This document shows, in pieces, positions 33,744-45,072 of a stretch of 64,000 nt of DNA. The first letter of the stretch is position 1. Each line of letters starts with the position of its first letter. Under the pieces are notes generated by a model. It did no database searches, was not told the DNA's origin, and worked only from the letters and a program-made list of their open reading frames with translations. Location of the stretch: the NCBI GenBank assembly GCA_963824225.1, contig CAWGOF010000003.1:3224001-3288000 (forward strand). Direction: 5' to 3'. Both the position numbers and the translations under genes were made by a program. This DNA comes from CAWGOF01 sp963824225 (lineage in GTDB: Bacteria > Acidobacteriota > Polarisedimenticolia > Polarisedimenticolales > Polarisedimenticolaceae).

Positions 33744-35225
33744 CTACGCGCGGGCGAGGACGGCCTCGACCCGCTTGCGTGTCTCGGGATCGATTCCGGG
33801 GTGGCCGAGCGCGAGCTTCGCTGCGATGCGGGCGATCTGCGGGTCGCGCTCGCGCGCGAGCTCGGCGATCTTAGCCGCGAGCGCGGGATCGAACTTGGGG
33901 CCGAGCGCGAGCATCGCCCGGCGCAGCAGATCGACGGTGCGCTCGGTCTCGTAGCGGCAGGCGAGGATTCCGGCGAGCTTGACCATCGACCGCACATCGA
34001 GCGTCGCCGCCGGCACGTGCGCGCACAGCTCGGTCCAGTGCTCGAGCGCCGCCTCGACCTGTCCGCGCCGCAGCTCGTCCTGGATCAGCCGGGCCAGGGC
34101 CGGCGCGGCATCGGCAGCCCGGTCGCGCTCGAGCGCGACGCCCCACAGCGCCATCACGGCGTCGAGGTTGTCGGGCGCCCGGCGCACCTCGATCAACAGC
34201 TTCTGCCACGCGCCGTCGGCGTCGCCACGCACGGCGAGCGCGAGCGCGGCATCGACACCGGTGTTGGCCACGACGACCTTCTCGACCGCGGCGTCGACCC
34301 TGGGCGCGATCCAGCGCTTCTCGATCTCGTAGCGCTGGAACGCGAGCGCAACGCCGAGGCCGAAGGCGAAGCCGCCGGCGTGCGCCAGGTACGCCACGCC
34401 GCCGCCACCCGCGGAGCTCGCCCCGACGGTGACAAACGACAGCAGCAGCTGCTGACCGAACCACAGACCGAGCATCAGCCAGGACGGAGCCCAGAAGTCC
34501 CCGCGCACGCTCCCGAGACCGACGACGTAAACGAAGTGGATCTTCGTCGACCAATAGCGCACCCCGAACGCGCCCATCACGCCGGCGATCGCTCCCGACG
34601 CGCCGATCATCGGCTCGTTCAGGTCGGCATGGGGGATAGCGAAGGCGAGCGCGGCGACGAGCCCCGACACCAGATAGAAGCCGGCGAAGATCGGCCGGCC
34701 CCACACATCCTCGAGGAACGGACCGGCCAGGTACAGGATCAGTAGGTTGCCGAGCAGGTGCAGCCAGCCGGCATGCAGGAACATGTGGGTGACGAGCGTT
34801 ACGAGCGACAGGTGTGCCGGTACGAGGCCCCAACGCTCGAGCGGACCGCCGAGCGGCGACTGCAGCGCCTCCGCACACAAGCGGTCGAGCTCGGTCTGCT
34901 CCTCGAGTAGCGTCTCCGCGTCCGGCTTCTCGACGTTCGTGCGCAAGCCCTCGCGGAACGCCTCGATCTTCCCGCCCGTGGCCACGCCGTGCATCGTGCG
35001 CTCGACCTGCGGGTCGAGACGGAGGTACGGGCGCTCCATCCAGTACTCGATCGCTTCCTTGTAGGAGGTGATCGCGTCCCACTCGGAACGGCTCGCACCG
35101 AAGCCGCTCGCGACGAACGCGACCGCGCAGGCGATCATCAGGCCGAAGGTGACCCACGGCACCCGCCGCGTCGACTCCTGCTCGTGGCCGATCGGGATCA
35201 GGAACACGGGTCCACTCGCGCCCAC
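33744..35225 (-). CDS. Rhomboid-family intramembrane serine protease with C-terminal helical repeats
   Basis: A 493-residue protein. The rhomboid core has HMFLHAGWLHLLGNLLILYLAG, catalytic Ser in MIGASGAIAGVMGAF and catalytic His in YLAHAGGFAFGLGVAL. An insertion of about 80 residues follows the first helix (the loop between helix 1 and 2), as in several bacterial rhomboids. About 170 C-terminal residues are helical and TPR-like (DADGAWQKLLIEVRRAPDNLDAVMALWGVAL). It cleaves membrane-protein helices. GTG start at 35225 with a short N-terminal VFLIPIGHEQE segment typical of the family. The stop TAG directly adjoins the 13-bp array. Confidence 0.92.
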   Translation of the reverse strand: MGASGPVFLIPIGHEQESTRRVPWVTFGLMIACAVAFVASGFGASRSEWDAITSYKEAIEYWMERPYLRLDPQVERTMHGVATGGKIEAFREGLRTNVEKPDAETLLEEQTELDRLCAEALQSPLGGPLERWGLVPAHLSLVTLVTHMFLHAGWLHLLGNLLILYLAGPFLEDVWGRPIFAGFYLVSGLVAALAFAIPHADLNEPMIGASGAIAGVMGAFGVRYWSTKIHFVYVVGLGSVRGDFWAPSWLMLGLWFGQQLLLSFVTVGASSAGGGGVAYLAHAGGFAFGLGVALAFQRYEIEKRWIAPRVDAAVEKVVVANTGVDAALALAVRGDADGAWQKLLIEVRRAPDNLDAVMALWGVALERDRAADAAPALARLIQDELRRGQVEAALEHWTELCAHVPAATLDVRSMVKLAGILACRYETERTVDLLRRAMLALGPKFDPALAAKIAELARERDPQIARIAAKLALGHPGIDPETRKRVEAVLARA

Positions 35226-35341
35226 CCCCGGTTGCCGAGAACATAGGGCCGGCGGTGGTTCGAGGGCTATCCGGGATCAAAACCGGTCGATCCGGCGCTG
35301 ATCCCAGTCCGAACTCCGTATAATCGCCGGCCGAGGTGACG

Positions 35342-36655
35342 ATGAGCGATCGCTCGTTCCTGCAGCAGATCCGTGCGTTCCCGCCGGTGTTCTGGATCGC
35401 GAACTGCATCGAGGTCCTCGAGCGCTTCGCGTACTACGGGATCTACTTCGGGTTCGGCATCTACATGACGCACCTGGGGTTCTCGCGCGATCAGCTCGGG
35501 TTCGTCCAGAGCATTTTCCTGCTCCTGTCCTACGTCACGCCGGTCGTCTCGGGCTCGTTCGCCGACCGCTACGGGTTCAAGAAGGTGCTGATCGTCTCGT
35601 ACTTCGCCTACCTGCCCTCGATCCTGCTGTTGCTCATGACCAAGTCGTTCGTGGGCATCTGCGTGACGATGCTGTGGATCGGCTTCTCCGCCGGGATCTT
35701 CAAGCCGCTGATCGCCGGCACCGTGCGCGTCACCTCGGACGCGATGAACAAGACGCTGGGCTTCGGCATCTTCTACGCGATGGTCAACATCGGGGGCTCG
35801 TTCGGCCCGATGGTCGCGGGCAAGCTACGCGCGATCTCGTGGAACTACGCGTTCCTCGCCGCGGCGATCGCCATCGGCGTGATGCTCGTCATCACGGTCC
35901 TGTTCTACAAGGAGCCGCCGAGGAACCTCGAGGGCGAGACGCTGGGCCAGAAGCTGCGGGGCATCGGGACGGCGCTCTCGGATGTGAAGTTCTCCGTGTT
36001 CCTGATCTTGCTCGGGGTGTTCTTCTGGATCCCGTTCTGGGCGTTCTTCAACCTGTGCGCGCTGTACGTCGACAGCAACGTCGACACGGCAGCGCTGTAC
36101 CAGGGCCTTCACGGGCTGCCCGTCATCGGCTGGCTCGCCGACAACGTTCTGTCTCACACGGACGAGCACGGCGTCCGCCGCATCCTGGGCGAGACGATCT
36201 CGCACACGGGCTGGATCATCATCTTCTTCCAGCTCCTCGTGTCGAAGACGTTCGAGAAGCGCCGGGCGCTGCCGTCGTTCATGTTCGGTCTCGTCGTCGC
36301 CGGGATCGGCCTCGCCGTTCTGGGCCTGGCCCACACCGGTGCCGCGATGCTCGTGTTCCTCGGCATCCTCCTGTTCGCCGTGGGCGAGATGATCACGTCG
36401 CCCAGGATCCAGGAGTACATCACGTGGATCGCGCCGCCCGAGAAGGCGGGCCTGTACATGGGCTCGAACTTCCTGGCCACGGCGATCGGCGGGCTGTTCA
36501 GCGGCGTCATCTACACGAAGCTGTACGGGTACTTCGATGGCCAGGGCCACCCCGACTGGGTCTGGTACGTGATGGGCCTGCACGCGATCGTGGCCGCGGT
36601 CGTGTTCTGGCTGTTCGTCCGATTCGCCGGCGAGTTCAAGGAGCAGACGGTGTGA
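35342..36655 (+). CDS. POT/PTR-type MFS transporter (peptide transporter-like)
   Basis: A 437-residue membrane protein with about 12 helices. The first helix has the proton-coupled oligopeptide transporter signature ExxERFxYYG (EVLERFAYYG). GSFADRYGFKKVL is the MFS loop motif, and FSAGIFKPLIAGTVRVTSD corresponds to the PTR2 second signature. A loop with VDTAALYQGLHGLPVIGWLADNV is longer than usual. It probably imports di- or tripeptides with protons, or a related substrate. The start ATG at 35342 was chosen for CGAGG six bases upstream; an in-frame GTG is at 35336. The stop overlaps the next gene (GTGA), so the two are coupled. Confidence 0.85.
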   Translation: MSDRSFLQQIRAFPPVFWIANCIEVLERFAYYGIYFGFGIYMTHLGFSRDQLGFVQSIFLLLSYVTPVVSGSFADRYGFKKVLIVSYFAYLPSILLLLMTKSFVGICVTMLWIGFSAGIFKPLIAGTVRVTSDAMNKTLGFGIFYAMVNIGGSFGPMVAGKLRAISWNYAFLAAAIAIGVMLVITVLFYKEPPRNLEGETLGQKLRGIGTALSDVKFSVFLILLGVFFWIPFWAFFNLCALYVDSNVDTAALYQGLHGLPVIGWLADNVLSHTDEHGVRRILGETISHTGWIIIFFQLLVSKTFEKRRALPSFMFGLVVAGIGLAVLGLAHTGAAMLVFLGILLFAVGEMITSPRIQEYITWIAPPEKAGLYMGSNFLATAIGGLFSGVIYTKLYGYFDGQGHPDWVWYVMGLHAIVAAVVFWLFVRFAGEFKEQTV

Positions 36656-37466
36656 GGACGCCCGACGAGAAGCGCCGTGTGTTCCACGAGCTCCACGCTT
36701 CGGGCTGCTTCGTCATGCCGAACCCGTGGGACGCGGGGAGCGCGCGCCTTTTGGCCCAGCTCGGTTTCCCGGCGCTCGCGACGACCAGCGCCGGCTTCGC
36801 GTGGACGCTCGGCCGGCCGGACAACAGGGTCACGCTCGACGAGGTATTGCGGCACCTCGACGGCGTCGCCCGTGTCGTGGATCTGCCGCTCAACGCCGAC
36901 TTCGAGGGCGGGTTCGCCGTGGCGCCCGAAGGGGTCGCGGCGAACGTCACGCGGGCGGTCGCGACGGGCATCGCGGGACTCTCGGTCGAGGATTCGACGG
37001 GCGATGCTGCGTCGCCCCTCTTCGACTTCGACCTCGCGGTCGATCGGATCCGTGCGGCGCGCGAGGCGATCGATCGCTCGGGGGAGGGCGTACTCCTGAC
37101 CGCGCGCTCGGAGGGCTTCATCGTCGGCCGGCCCGATCTCGCGGAGACGATCCGGCGTCTGAGCGCTTACGCCGCGGCGGGTGCCGACTGTCTCTACGCT
37201 CCCGGGATCCGCAGCACGGCCGACATCGCGGCGGTCGTCGCGGCTGTCGCGCCGAAGCCGGTCAACCTGCTCGTCGGCTCGGACTTCACGACCGTGGCCG
37301 ACGTCGCCGCGATGGGCGTGCGCCGGATCAGCGTCGGCGGCGCGCTCGCCCGCACGGCGTGGACCGGGTTCCTCGCCGCGGCGGCGGAGATCGCCGAGCA
37401 CGGTACGTTCGACGGCCTGGCTCGGGCGCTGCCGTTCGCCGCGATCGAGTCCCGGCTCGGCAAACC

Positions 37467-37470
<4 letters not shown>
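36652..37470 (+). CDS. Isocitrate lyase/PEP mutase-family enzyme
   Basis: A 272-residue TIM-barrel enzyme of the PEP mutase/2-methylisocitrate lyase superfamily: MPNPWDAGSARLLAQLGFPALATTSAGFAWTLG at the N-terminus, NADFEGGFA (metal-binding Asp and Glu), GLSVEDSTGD and LTARSEGF. It lacks the KKCGH lyase loop of isocitrate lyase, which fits the small subgroup with oxaloacetate decarboxylase or carboxyphosphonoenolpyruvate-mutase-like activity. The reaction is C-C or P-C bond cleavage of a 2-oxoacid; the exact substrate is unknown. GTG start overlaps the transporter stop, and the 3' end overlaps the convergent kinase by four bases. Confidence 0.85.
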
Positions 37471-40088
<2,618 letters not shown>

Positions 40089-40219
40089 ACGGTCCTCCGG
40101 GTGCCGGATTCTAGCGCCTCAGAAAAACTCCGGGCGCGAGCGGCCGTATTGTCGATTCCGGGTCTCGCCGTTCGACCATCGGGTGAGAACGCCCGGAAGC
40201 CCCGGGCACGGAGGAAGCG

Positions 40220-40720
40220 ATGAGGAAGGCAGGAATCATGGTGCTCGCGCTCGGCTTGGGAGCGGCTTGGGCCGCCGAGCCGGCTTCGAGCGGGCTCGAT
40301 CGGTTCAAGGCGCTCCAGGGCACCTGGGTCGCAGCCGAGGACGGCGAGATGGTCAAGAAGGGCGACGTCGTGGCCCAGTACCACGTGACCGGCGCGGGGT
40401 CGGCGGTCGTCGAGGAGCTGTTCCCGGGGTCGCACCACGCGATGACGACCGTCTATCACCTGGACGGATCCGAGCTCGTGCTCACGCACTACTGCATGTC
40501 GGGCAACCAGCCGCGCATGCGCGCCAAGGCGTCGAACGGCACCCGCGTGGCGTTCGCGTTCGACGGGGGCACGAACATCGACCCCAAGAAAGACCAGCAC
40601 ATGCACGAGGCGACGTTCGAGTTCGTCGGCCAGGACGAGCTCCGATCGACGTGGGTCGAGTTTGCCCAGGGCAAGCCCGGCATGACCGTCAACATGCACC
40701 TCGTCCGCAAGGCGAGCTGA
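40220..40720 (+). CDS. Secreted lipocalin-like protein upstream of DGPF/ECF42 genes
   Basis: A 166-residue protein with a Sec signal peptide (MRKAGIMVLALGLGAAWA). The mature part (LDRFKALQGTWVAAEDG, VVEELFPGSHHAMTTVYHLDGSELVLTHYCMSGNQPRM, FEFVGQDELRSTWVEF) has the strand pattern of small lipocalin/DUF1579-like barrels. GGAGGAAGC lies before the ATG. It ends 9 bases before the DGPF protein gene, so it is in the same transcript as the ECF42-type sigma factor and may be part of its regulon. The ligand is unknown. Confidence 0.8.
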   Translation: MRKAGIMVLALGLGAAWAAEPASSGLDRFKALQGTWVAAEDGEMVKKGDVVAQYHVTGAGSAVVEELFPGSHHAMTTVYHLDGSELVLTHYCMSGNQPRMRAKASNGTRVAFAFDGGTNIDPKKDQHMHEATFEFVGQDELRSTWVEFAQGKPGMTVNMHLVRKAS

Positions 40721-40729
40721 GGAGCCGAA

Positions 40730-41089
40730 ATGAAGTACCTGCTGCTGATCTACTCGAACGAAGGGGACTGGACGAATCTCCCCGAGGCCGAGCAGGACAA
40801 GATGTTCAACGAGTACATGGAGTTCAGCCGCTCGATCTACCACGCGGGCAACTACATCTCGGGCGAGGCGCTGCAGCCGATCGCGACCGCCACGACCGTC
40901 CGCGTACGCAACGGCAAGACGCTGACGACCGACGGTCCGTTCGCCGAGACACGCGAGCAGCTCGGCGGGTTCTACCTGGTCGAGGCCAAGGACCTGGACG
41001 AGGCCACGGCGATCGCCGCGCGCATCCCGTCGGTGCGCTTCGGGTGCATCGAAGTTCGACCGATCATGGAGACGCCGCCGATCCCGTGA
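40730..41089 (+). CDS. DGPF-domain (YCII-related) protein, ECF42 partner
   Basis: A 119-residue protein of the YCII/DGPF family: MKYLLLIYSNEGDW at the start and LTTDGPFAETREQLGGFYLVEAKDLDEATAIAARIP with the defining DGPF. The fold is a dimeric ferredoxin-like barrel. DGPF genes are the conserved neighbours of ECF42 sigma factors, where they replace an anti-sigma factor and are usually transcribed by the sigma. GGAGCC precedes the ATG. The 103 bases between it and the sigma gene carry one half-site of REP-like family B and a family A hairpin. Confidence 0.9.
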   Translation: MKYLLLIYSNEGDWTNLPEAEQDKMFNEYMEFSRSIYHAGNYISGEALQPIATATTVRVRNGKTLTTDGPFAETREQLGGFYLVEAKDLDEATAIAARIPSVRFGCIEVRPIMETPPIP

Positions 41090-41092
41090 TTG

Positions 41093-41158
41093 AAAAACGG
41101 GGACACTCTTCATTTCCACCCCAAATGGGGTCAGGACTCGCCTCCGAGGCCTGACCCC
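41093..41158. repeat. Composite REP-like site: family B half-site plus family A hairpin
   Basis: AAAAACGGGGACACTC at 41093-41108 is a family B half-site (compare 48826-48886). GGGGTCAGG at 41127-41135 pairs with CCTGACCCC at 41150-41158 as a family A hairpin. Both lie in the gap between the DGPF and sigma genes. Confidence 0.8.
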
Positions 41159-41192
41159 CACTTGATCGCTCGGCTACACTCGGGCCGGCGAC

Positions 41193-42434
41193 ATGGACAT
41201 CGGCGGCCTGTACCGGGACGAGCGCCAGCATGCGCTCGCGACGTTGATCCGACTCCTCGGCGACTTCGACCTGGCCGAGGAGATGCTCCACGAAGCGTTC
41301 ACGACCGCGCTCGAGCGGTGGCCGCACGACGGCCGGCCGGCGAACCCGGTGGCATGGCTCGTCTCGACCGCCCGGCACAAGGCGATCGACGCCCTGCGCC
41401 GGAAGACGAGCCTCGATGCCAAGCGGGAGGAGATCGCGCGGCTCACGCCGGTCCTCACGCAGGGCGAGCCCGACATCGAAGAGGAGCCGCTCACGGACGA
41501 CCGCCTGCGCCTGATCTTCACCTGCTGCCACCCCGCGCTCGCGCAGGAGGCGCAGGTCGCGCTGACGCTCAAGACGCTGTGCGGTCTTGCGGTCGAGGAG
41601 ATCGCACGAGCGTTCCTCGTCCCGGGGTCGACGATGGCCCAGCGCCTCGTGCGGGCCAAGGCCAAGATCCGGATCGCCCGGATCCCGTACGAGGTTCCGG
41701 GCCCCGATCACCTGGCCCAGCGTCTCGAGGGCGTGCTGCGGGTCGTGTACCTCGTGTTCAACGAGGGCTACGCACCGACCGCGGGGAGCGGCACGCCGCG
41801 CCGCGAGCTGTGCGAGGAGGCGATCCGCCTCGCGCGCTTGATGCACGCGCTTTTGCCGGGCGAGCTCGAGGCCGCGGGGCTCCTCGCGCTGCTCCTGCTC
41901 CAGGACGCGCGGCGCGCCGCGCGGTTCGACGCGGCGGGCGACCTCGTCACGCTCGAGGCGCAGGACCGCGCGCTGTGGGATCGCGAGGAGATCGAGGAGG
42001 GCGGACGCCTCGCCGAGCGGGCACTTCGTTCCGGAGGCGCGGGGTTCTACGGGATCCAAGCCGCGATCGCCGCCCTCCACGGACAGGCCGAGCGCGCGAG
42101 CGACACCGACTGGCGTCAGATCGCGATCCTGTACGCGCTGCTCCTGCGCCGCCATCCGTCTCCAGTGATCGCGCTGAACCACGCCGCGGCCGTCGCGATG
42201 GCCCACGGACCCGAGCGTGGGCTCGCGCTCCTCGAGTCGCTCGAGCGCACGGGCGCGCTCGAAGGGTTTCACCTTCTTCCCGCGGCGCGAGCCGACCTGC
42301 TGCGGCGGCTCGGCCGGACCGAAGAAGCCGCCGCGGCGTACCGAGAAGCTCTACGCACCGTCGGAAACGACGCCGAGCGCCGCTACCTCGAGCGCCGCCT
42401 GCGAGAAACGTCGGGGTCAGGTCTCGATTCCTAG
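41193..42434 (+). CDS. ECF42-type sigma factor with C-terminal TPR-like extension
   Basis: A 413-residue sigma factor, much longer than a plain ECF. Region 2 is ATLIRLLGDFDLAEEMLHEAFTTALERWP...NPVAWLVSTARHKAIDALRR. Region 4 is LTLKTLCGLAVEEIARAFLVPGSTMAQRLVRAKAKIR. The C-terminal 200 residues carry the ECF42 signature VYLVFNEGY (here VVYLVFNEGYAPT) and helical repeats (LLALLLLQDARRAARFD, ALNHAAAVAMAHGPERGLALLE). In this group the C-terminal domain is needed for activity and no anti-sigma exists. The upstream DGPF gene supports the assignment. The last six residues GSGLDS and the approach to stop TAG come from a REP-like half-site at 42413-42426. Confidence 0.92.
   Translation: MDIGGLYRDERQHALATLIRLLGDFDLAEEMLHEAFTTALERWPHDGRPANPVAWLVSTARHKAIDALRRKTSLDAKREEIARLTPVLTQGEPDIEEEPLTDDRLRLIFTCCHPALAQEAQVALTLKTLCGLAVEEIARAFLVPGSTMAQRLVRAKAKIRIARIPYEVPGPDHLAQRLEGVLRVVYLVFNEGYAPTAGSGTPRRELCEEAIRLARLMHALLPGELEAAGLLALLLLQDARRAARFDAAGDLVTLEAQDRALWDREEIEEGGRLAERALRSGGAGFYGIQAAIAALHGQAERASDTDWRQIAILYALLLRRHPSPVIALNHAAAVAMAHGPERGLALLESLERTGALEGFHLLPAARADLLRRLGRTEEAAAAYREALRTVGNDAERRYLERRLRETSGSGLDS
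42413..42426. repeat. REP-like family A half-site at the sigma gene 3' end
   Basis: GGGGTCAGGTCTCG with no second arm. It encodes the GSGL tail of the ECF42-type sigma factor, in the same reading phase as in the histidine kinase tail. Confidence 0.75.
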
Positions 42435-43213
42435 TCCCACACGTCGCGCAGCACGGAGCGAAACAGCTCGTCCAGCTTCTCGATGCTGGGCGCCTGCTCC
42501 GCACGGTCGGGCGCTTGCTCCTCGAGGCGGGTCAGCTCCGTTTCGATGAACCCGCTCAGCGCCGGAACGACGGGGCCGCGATCGAGCTCCGCACCAGCGC
42601 GCTTCGCTTCGAGCAGTTCATCGATGGCCCTTCTTACTTCGGCGTCCGAGACGGTGGCGTCGACGAGGCGTTGGAACTCGATCGGTATCGGTCCGCGACC
42701 GCTCTCGATCCACAGCATCGCCAGGAGCGGGCGCAGCACGTAGAGGTACTTCTTCCGCCACACCGTCTCCCCGTGCAGGTATTCGCGGTAGTTGCCGCGA
42801 GCCATGTGCGAGTAGTGGTGGAAACTCGCACGCGGGGAATAGAAGTCCGGAAGCAGGGACCGCAGGCGCTCGGCGAAGGACGATCTCTCGCGATAGCGGA
42901 TCGGGCACTGGAGCCACTCGAGCAGCGGCGGGTTCGACTTCCGAAAGAGGCGCAGCGCCTTGCGGATATCCCAGCCGCTGACGTCGAGCGTGTCGTCGAT
43001 CGTTTGCTCGATCACGTCCCGACGGTGCTCGAGATCGATCGACAAGTACCACGTCGGGCGATGGGCGAAGACGAAGCGCACGTCGTAGTCGCTGTCGACC
43101 GACGGGAAGCCCCATGCGCGGCTTCCGGATTCCACGGCCAGAAGCACGACGACGTCCTCGTCGCGCTCGATCGCGTCGAGCGATGCCGCGATCCTCGACG
43201 CTACGTCCGGCAT
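42431..43213 (-). CDS. Predicted nucleotidyltransferase (RlaP/YcgL-like, PF10127-type)
   Basis: A 260-residue protein with a minimal nucleotidyltransferase core: VLLAVESGSRAWGFPSVDSDYDVRFVFAH (GS motif and DxD metal ligands), followed by WYLSIDLEHRRDVIEQTID and helical segments LRLFRKSNPPLLEWLQCPI and SHMARGNYREYLHGETVWRKKYLYVLRPLLAMLWIE. This matches the YcgL/RlaP-like family predicted to add nucleotides to RNA or small molecules. The ATG at 43213 lies inside the upstream aminotransferase gene (13-base overlap), which implies co-expression. The substrate is unknown. Its 3' end overlaps the sigma gene by four bases, convergently. Confidence 0.85.
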   Translation of the reverse strand: MPDVASRIAASLDAIERDEDVVVLLAVESGSRAWGFPSVDSDYDVRFVFAHRPTWYLSIDLEHRRDVIEQTIDDTLDVSGWDIRKALRLFRKSNPPLLEWLQCPIRYRERSSFAERLRSLLPDFYSPRASFHHYSHMARGNYREYLHGETVWRKKYLYVLRPLLAMLWIESGRGPIPIEFQRLVDATVSDAEVRRAIDELLEAKRAGAELDRGPVVPALSGFIETELTRLEEQAPDRAEQAPSIEKLDELFRSVLRDVWD

Positions 43214-44346
43214 CGCTCGAGGAACCGCGCGGCGCCTTCGTCGAAGATCTCCGGCGCGGGAAGCAGGCTGACGACGAAGAACCCGTCCGACGAGAAATCG
43301 AACAGATAGCCGGGGTGAACGGCAACGCCGTCTTGGCGAACGAGGTCGATCGCCAGCTCCTCGCCATCGCGGACCGCCGGAACGCGCACGACGACGCACC
43401 AGCCACCCCGCGGCCGCAGGACGCTCACGCCGGCTACGTCGGCCGCGGCGTGCTCCAGCGCGTCGAGGTTGCGGCGGCAGCGGGCAAGGATCGCCTGGCG
43501 GATCGGTACACCGCGCTCGAGCAGGCGCGGTAGGGCGAGCTGCACGGGTGTGCTCACGGACAGGTACTGATCGGCGATGAACGCGAGCCCGTCGAGAGCC
43601 CGGCGAGGTTCGTCCTCCGGTCCCGCGACGACGATCCACGACAGCTTGAGCTGCGGGAGACCGACCAGCTTCGACAGCCCGCCGAGGCAGAACGTGAGGA
43701 TGCGACTCTCGCGGGCAAAGCTCGACGCGACTTCGCGCTCGTCGAGCGGATAGTCGAGGAACACCTCGTCGACGACGAGCGCGGCGCCGGCGCGGCTGCA
43801 GGTCTCGATCAGCGTGTCGGCCGATCGTGCGGACAGGAACGACCCGGTCGGGTTGTTGGGGTGCACGGCCACGACGACCTTCGGGTGCTCGCCGGGCAGT
43901 GCGTCGAGATCGGGTTGCCAGTCGTCCTCCAGGACGAGCCGGTACGGGATCGGGCGCAGTCCCTCGAGCGCCGCGAGATGGTGCAGCAGGGGATAGGACG
44001 GCGTGGGGATCCGCACCTCGTCGCCCGGATCACCGAGGAGCTTGAACAGCAGGCCGTAGGCCTCGCTCGTCGAGGCGGCGAGAACGACGCGCTCGGGATC
44101 GACCTCGAGCCCCCGGGCGCGATAGTGGTCCGCCACCGTCCGCCGTGCGACGGCGAGGCCGAGCGGCTCCGGCTTGTAGGCGAGACCACCGCGATCGCCG
44201 AGCGGCTCGAGCAGATCCTGTGCGTAGGGGATTCCGCAGGCGGTGGGGTTCGACACCGTGAGATCGAACGGTACGTCCCCCCGCTCGACCCGCGCACGGG
44301 CAAGGGCGTTGAGCCCGAGGTCGGGCGGGAGGCGCTTCGAGGTCAT
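43201..44346 (-). CDS. PLP-dependent aminotransferase, class I/II
   Basis: A 381-residue fold-type I aminotransferase. Substrate-binding VSNPTACGIPY, cofactor residues ASTSEAYGLLFKLL, VVAVHPNNPTGSFL (Asn), ALVVDEVFLDYPL (Asp and Tyr) and the PLP lysine in CLGGLSKLVGLPQLKLSWI are visible. The layout is that of alanine or aspartate-type aminotransferases. The donor and acceptor cannot be specified. It forms a two-gene overlapped unit with the nucleotidyltransferase. It is divergent from the transglycosylase gene, with 53 bases between them. Confidence 0.88.
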   Translation of the reverse strand: MTSKRLPPDLGLNALARARVERGDVPFDLTVSNPTACGIPYAQDLLEPLGDRGGLAYKPEPLGLAVARRTVADHYRARGLEVDPERVVLAASTSEAYGLLFKLLGDPGDEVRIPTPSYPLLHHLAALEGLRPIPYRLVLEDDWQPDLDALPGEHPKVVVAVHPNNPTGSFLSARSADTLIETCSRAGAALVVDEVFLDYPLDEREVASSFARESRILTFCLGGLSKLVGLPQLKLSWIVVAGPEDEPRRALDGLAFIADQYLSVSTPVQLALPRLLERGVPIRQAILARCRRNLDALEHAAADVAGVSVLRPRGGWCVVVRVPAVRDGEELAIDLVRQDGVAVHPGYLFDFSSDGFFVVSLLPAPEIFDEGAARFLERCRT

Positions 44347-44399
44347 GAAGCATTCTAAGTCGAGTAATTCTGGTCGGTCGGCGGCCGTATCTGTGGCGA

Positions 44400-45059
44400 A
44401 TGAAGCGTGGCTTGGCGATCACGATCGGCGCGACCGTCGTTGCGCTCGGGATCGGACTCGGGCTCGGCGTGGTCGGGTTCCTCGGCGGCGTGCGCCGCGC
44501 ATCGCGGCTCGTCACCGACGCCGAGCGCTACGACCGCGAGGGCGCGGGGATCGAGGCGATCCCCGACGAGTGGAAGCGCATTCTCCTGGCGGTCGAGGAT
44601 CCGGACTTCTACGCCCATTTCGGCATCGACGTGTCGACGCCGGGCGCCGGAGCGACGACGATCACGCAGGCGCTGGCCAAGAAGTACTGCTTCGAGCAGT
44701 TCCGGCCCGGCGTCGTGGCCAAGCTCCGGCAGAGCCTGTGCGCGCTGGGGCTCGATCACCGGGTGGCGAAGGACGAGCAGCTCACGCTGCTGCTGAACGT
44801 CGCATCGCTCGGCCCGGGCAAGGAGGGCTGGATCGAGGGGTTCGATGCGGGGGGCCGCGAGTACTTCGGGAAGCCGCTCGGCGAGCTCTCGACCGACGAG
44901 TTCACGACGCTCGTGGCGATGCTCATCGGACCGTCGACCTATCACCCGGTGCAGGGGCGAGCGGCGCTCGACGAGCGCGTGCGGCGGATCCGGCGGCTCG
45001 TCGCCGGCGACTGCCGGCCGAACGGGACGGGCGACGTCGTGCTCGAAGGCTGCCGGTAG
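44400..45059 (+). CDS. Monofunctional GT51 peptidoglycan transglycosylase
   Basis: A 219-residue membrane-anchored protein (ITIGATVVALGIGLGLGVVGFLGG) with the GT51 motifs ILLAVEDPDFYAHFGID (catalytic Glu in EDPDFYxHxG), GAGATTITQALAKKYCF and LLNVASLGPG, plus GGREYFGKPLGEL. It polymerises lipid II glycan chains and lacks a transpeptidase domain, like MtgA. Length is slightly shorter than MtgA (about 240). The ATG follows a GTGGCGA context without a clear Shine-Dalgarno. It is convergent with the truncated acyl-ACP-synthetase fusion, with only 13 bases between stops. Confidence 0.88.
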   Translation: MKRGLAITIGATVVALGIGLGLGVVGFLGGVRRASRLVTDAERYDREGAGIEAIPDEWKRILLAVEDPDFYAHFGIDVSTPGAGATTITQALAKKYCFEQFRPGVVAKLRQSLCALGLDHRVAKDEQLTLLLNVASLGPGKEGWIEGFDAGGREYFGKPLGELSTDEFTTLVAMLIGPSTYHPVQGRAALDERVRRIRRLVAGDCRPNGTGDVVLEGCR

Positions 45060-45072
45060 CCTGGCGTCGACA

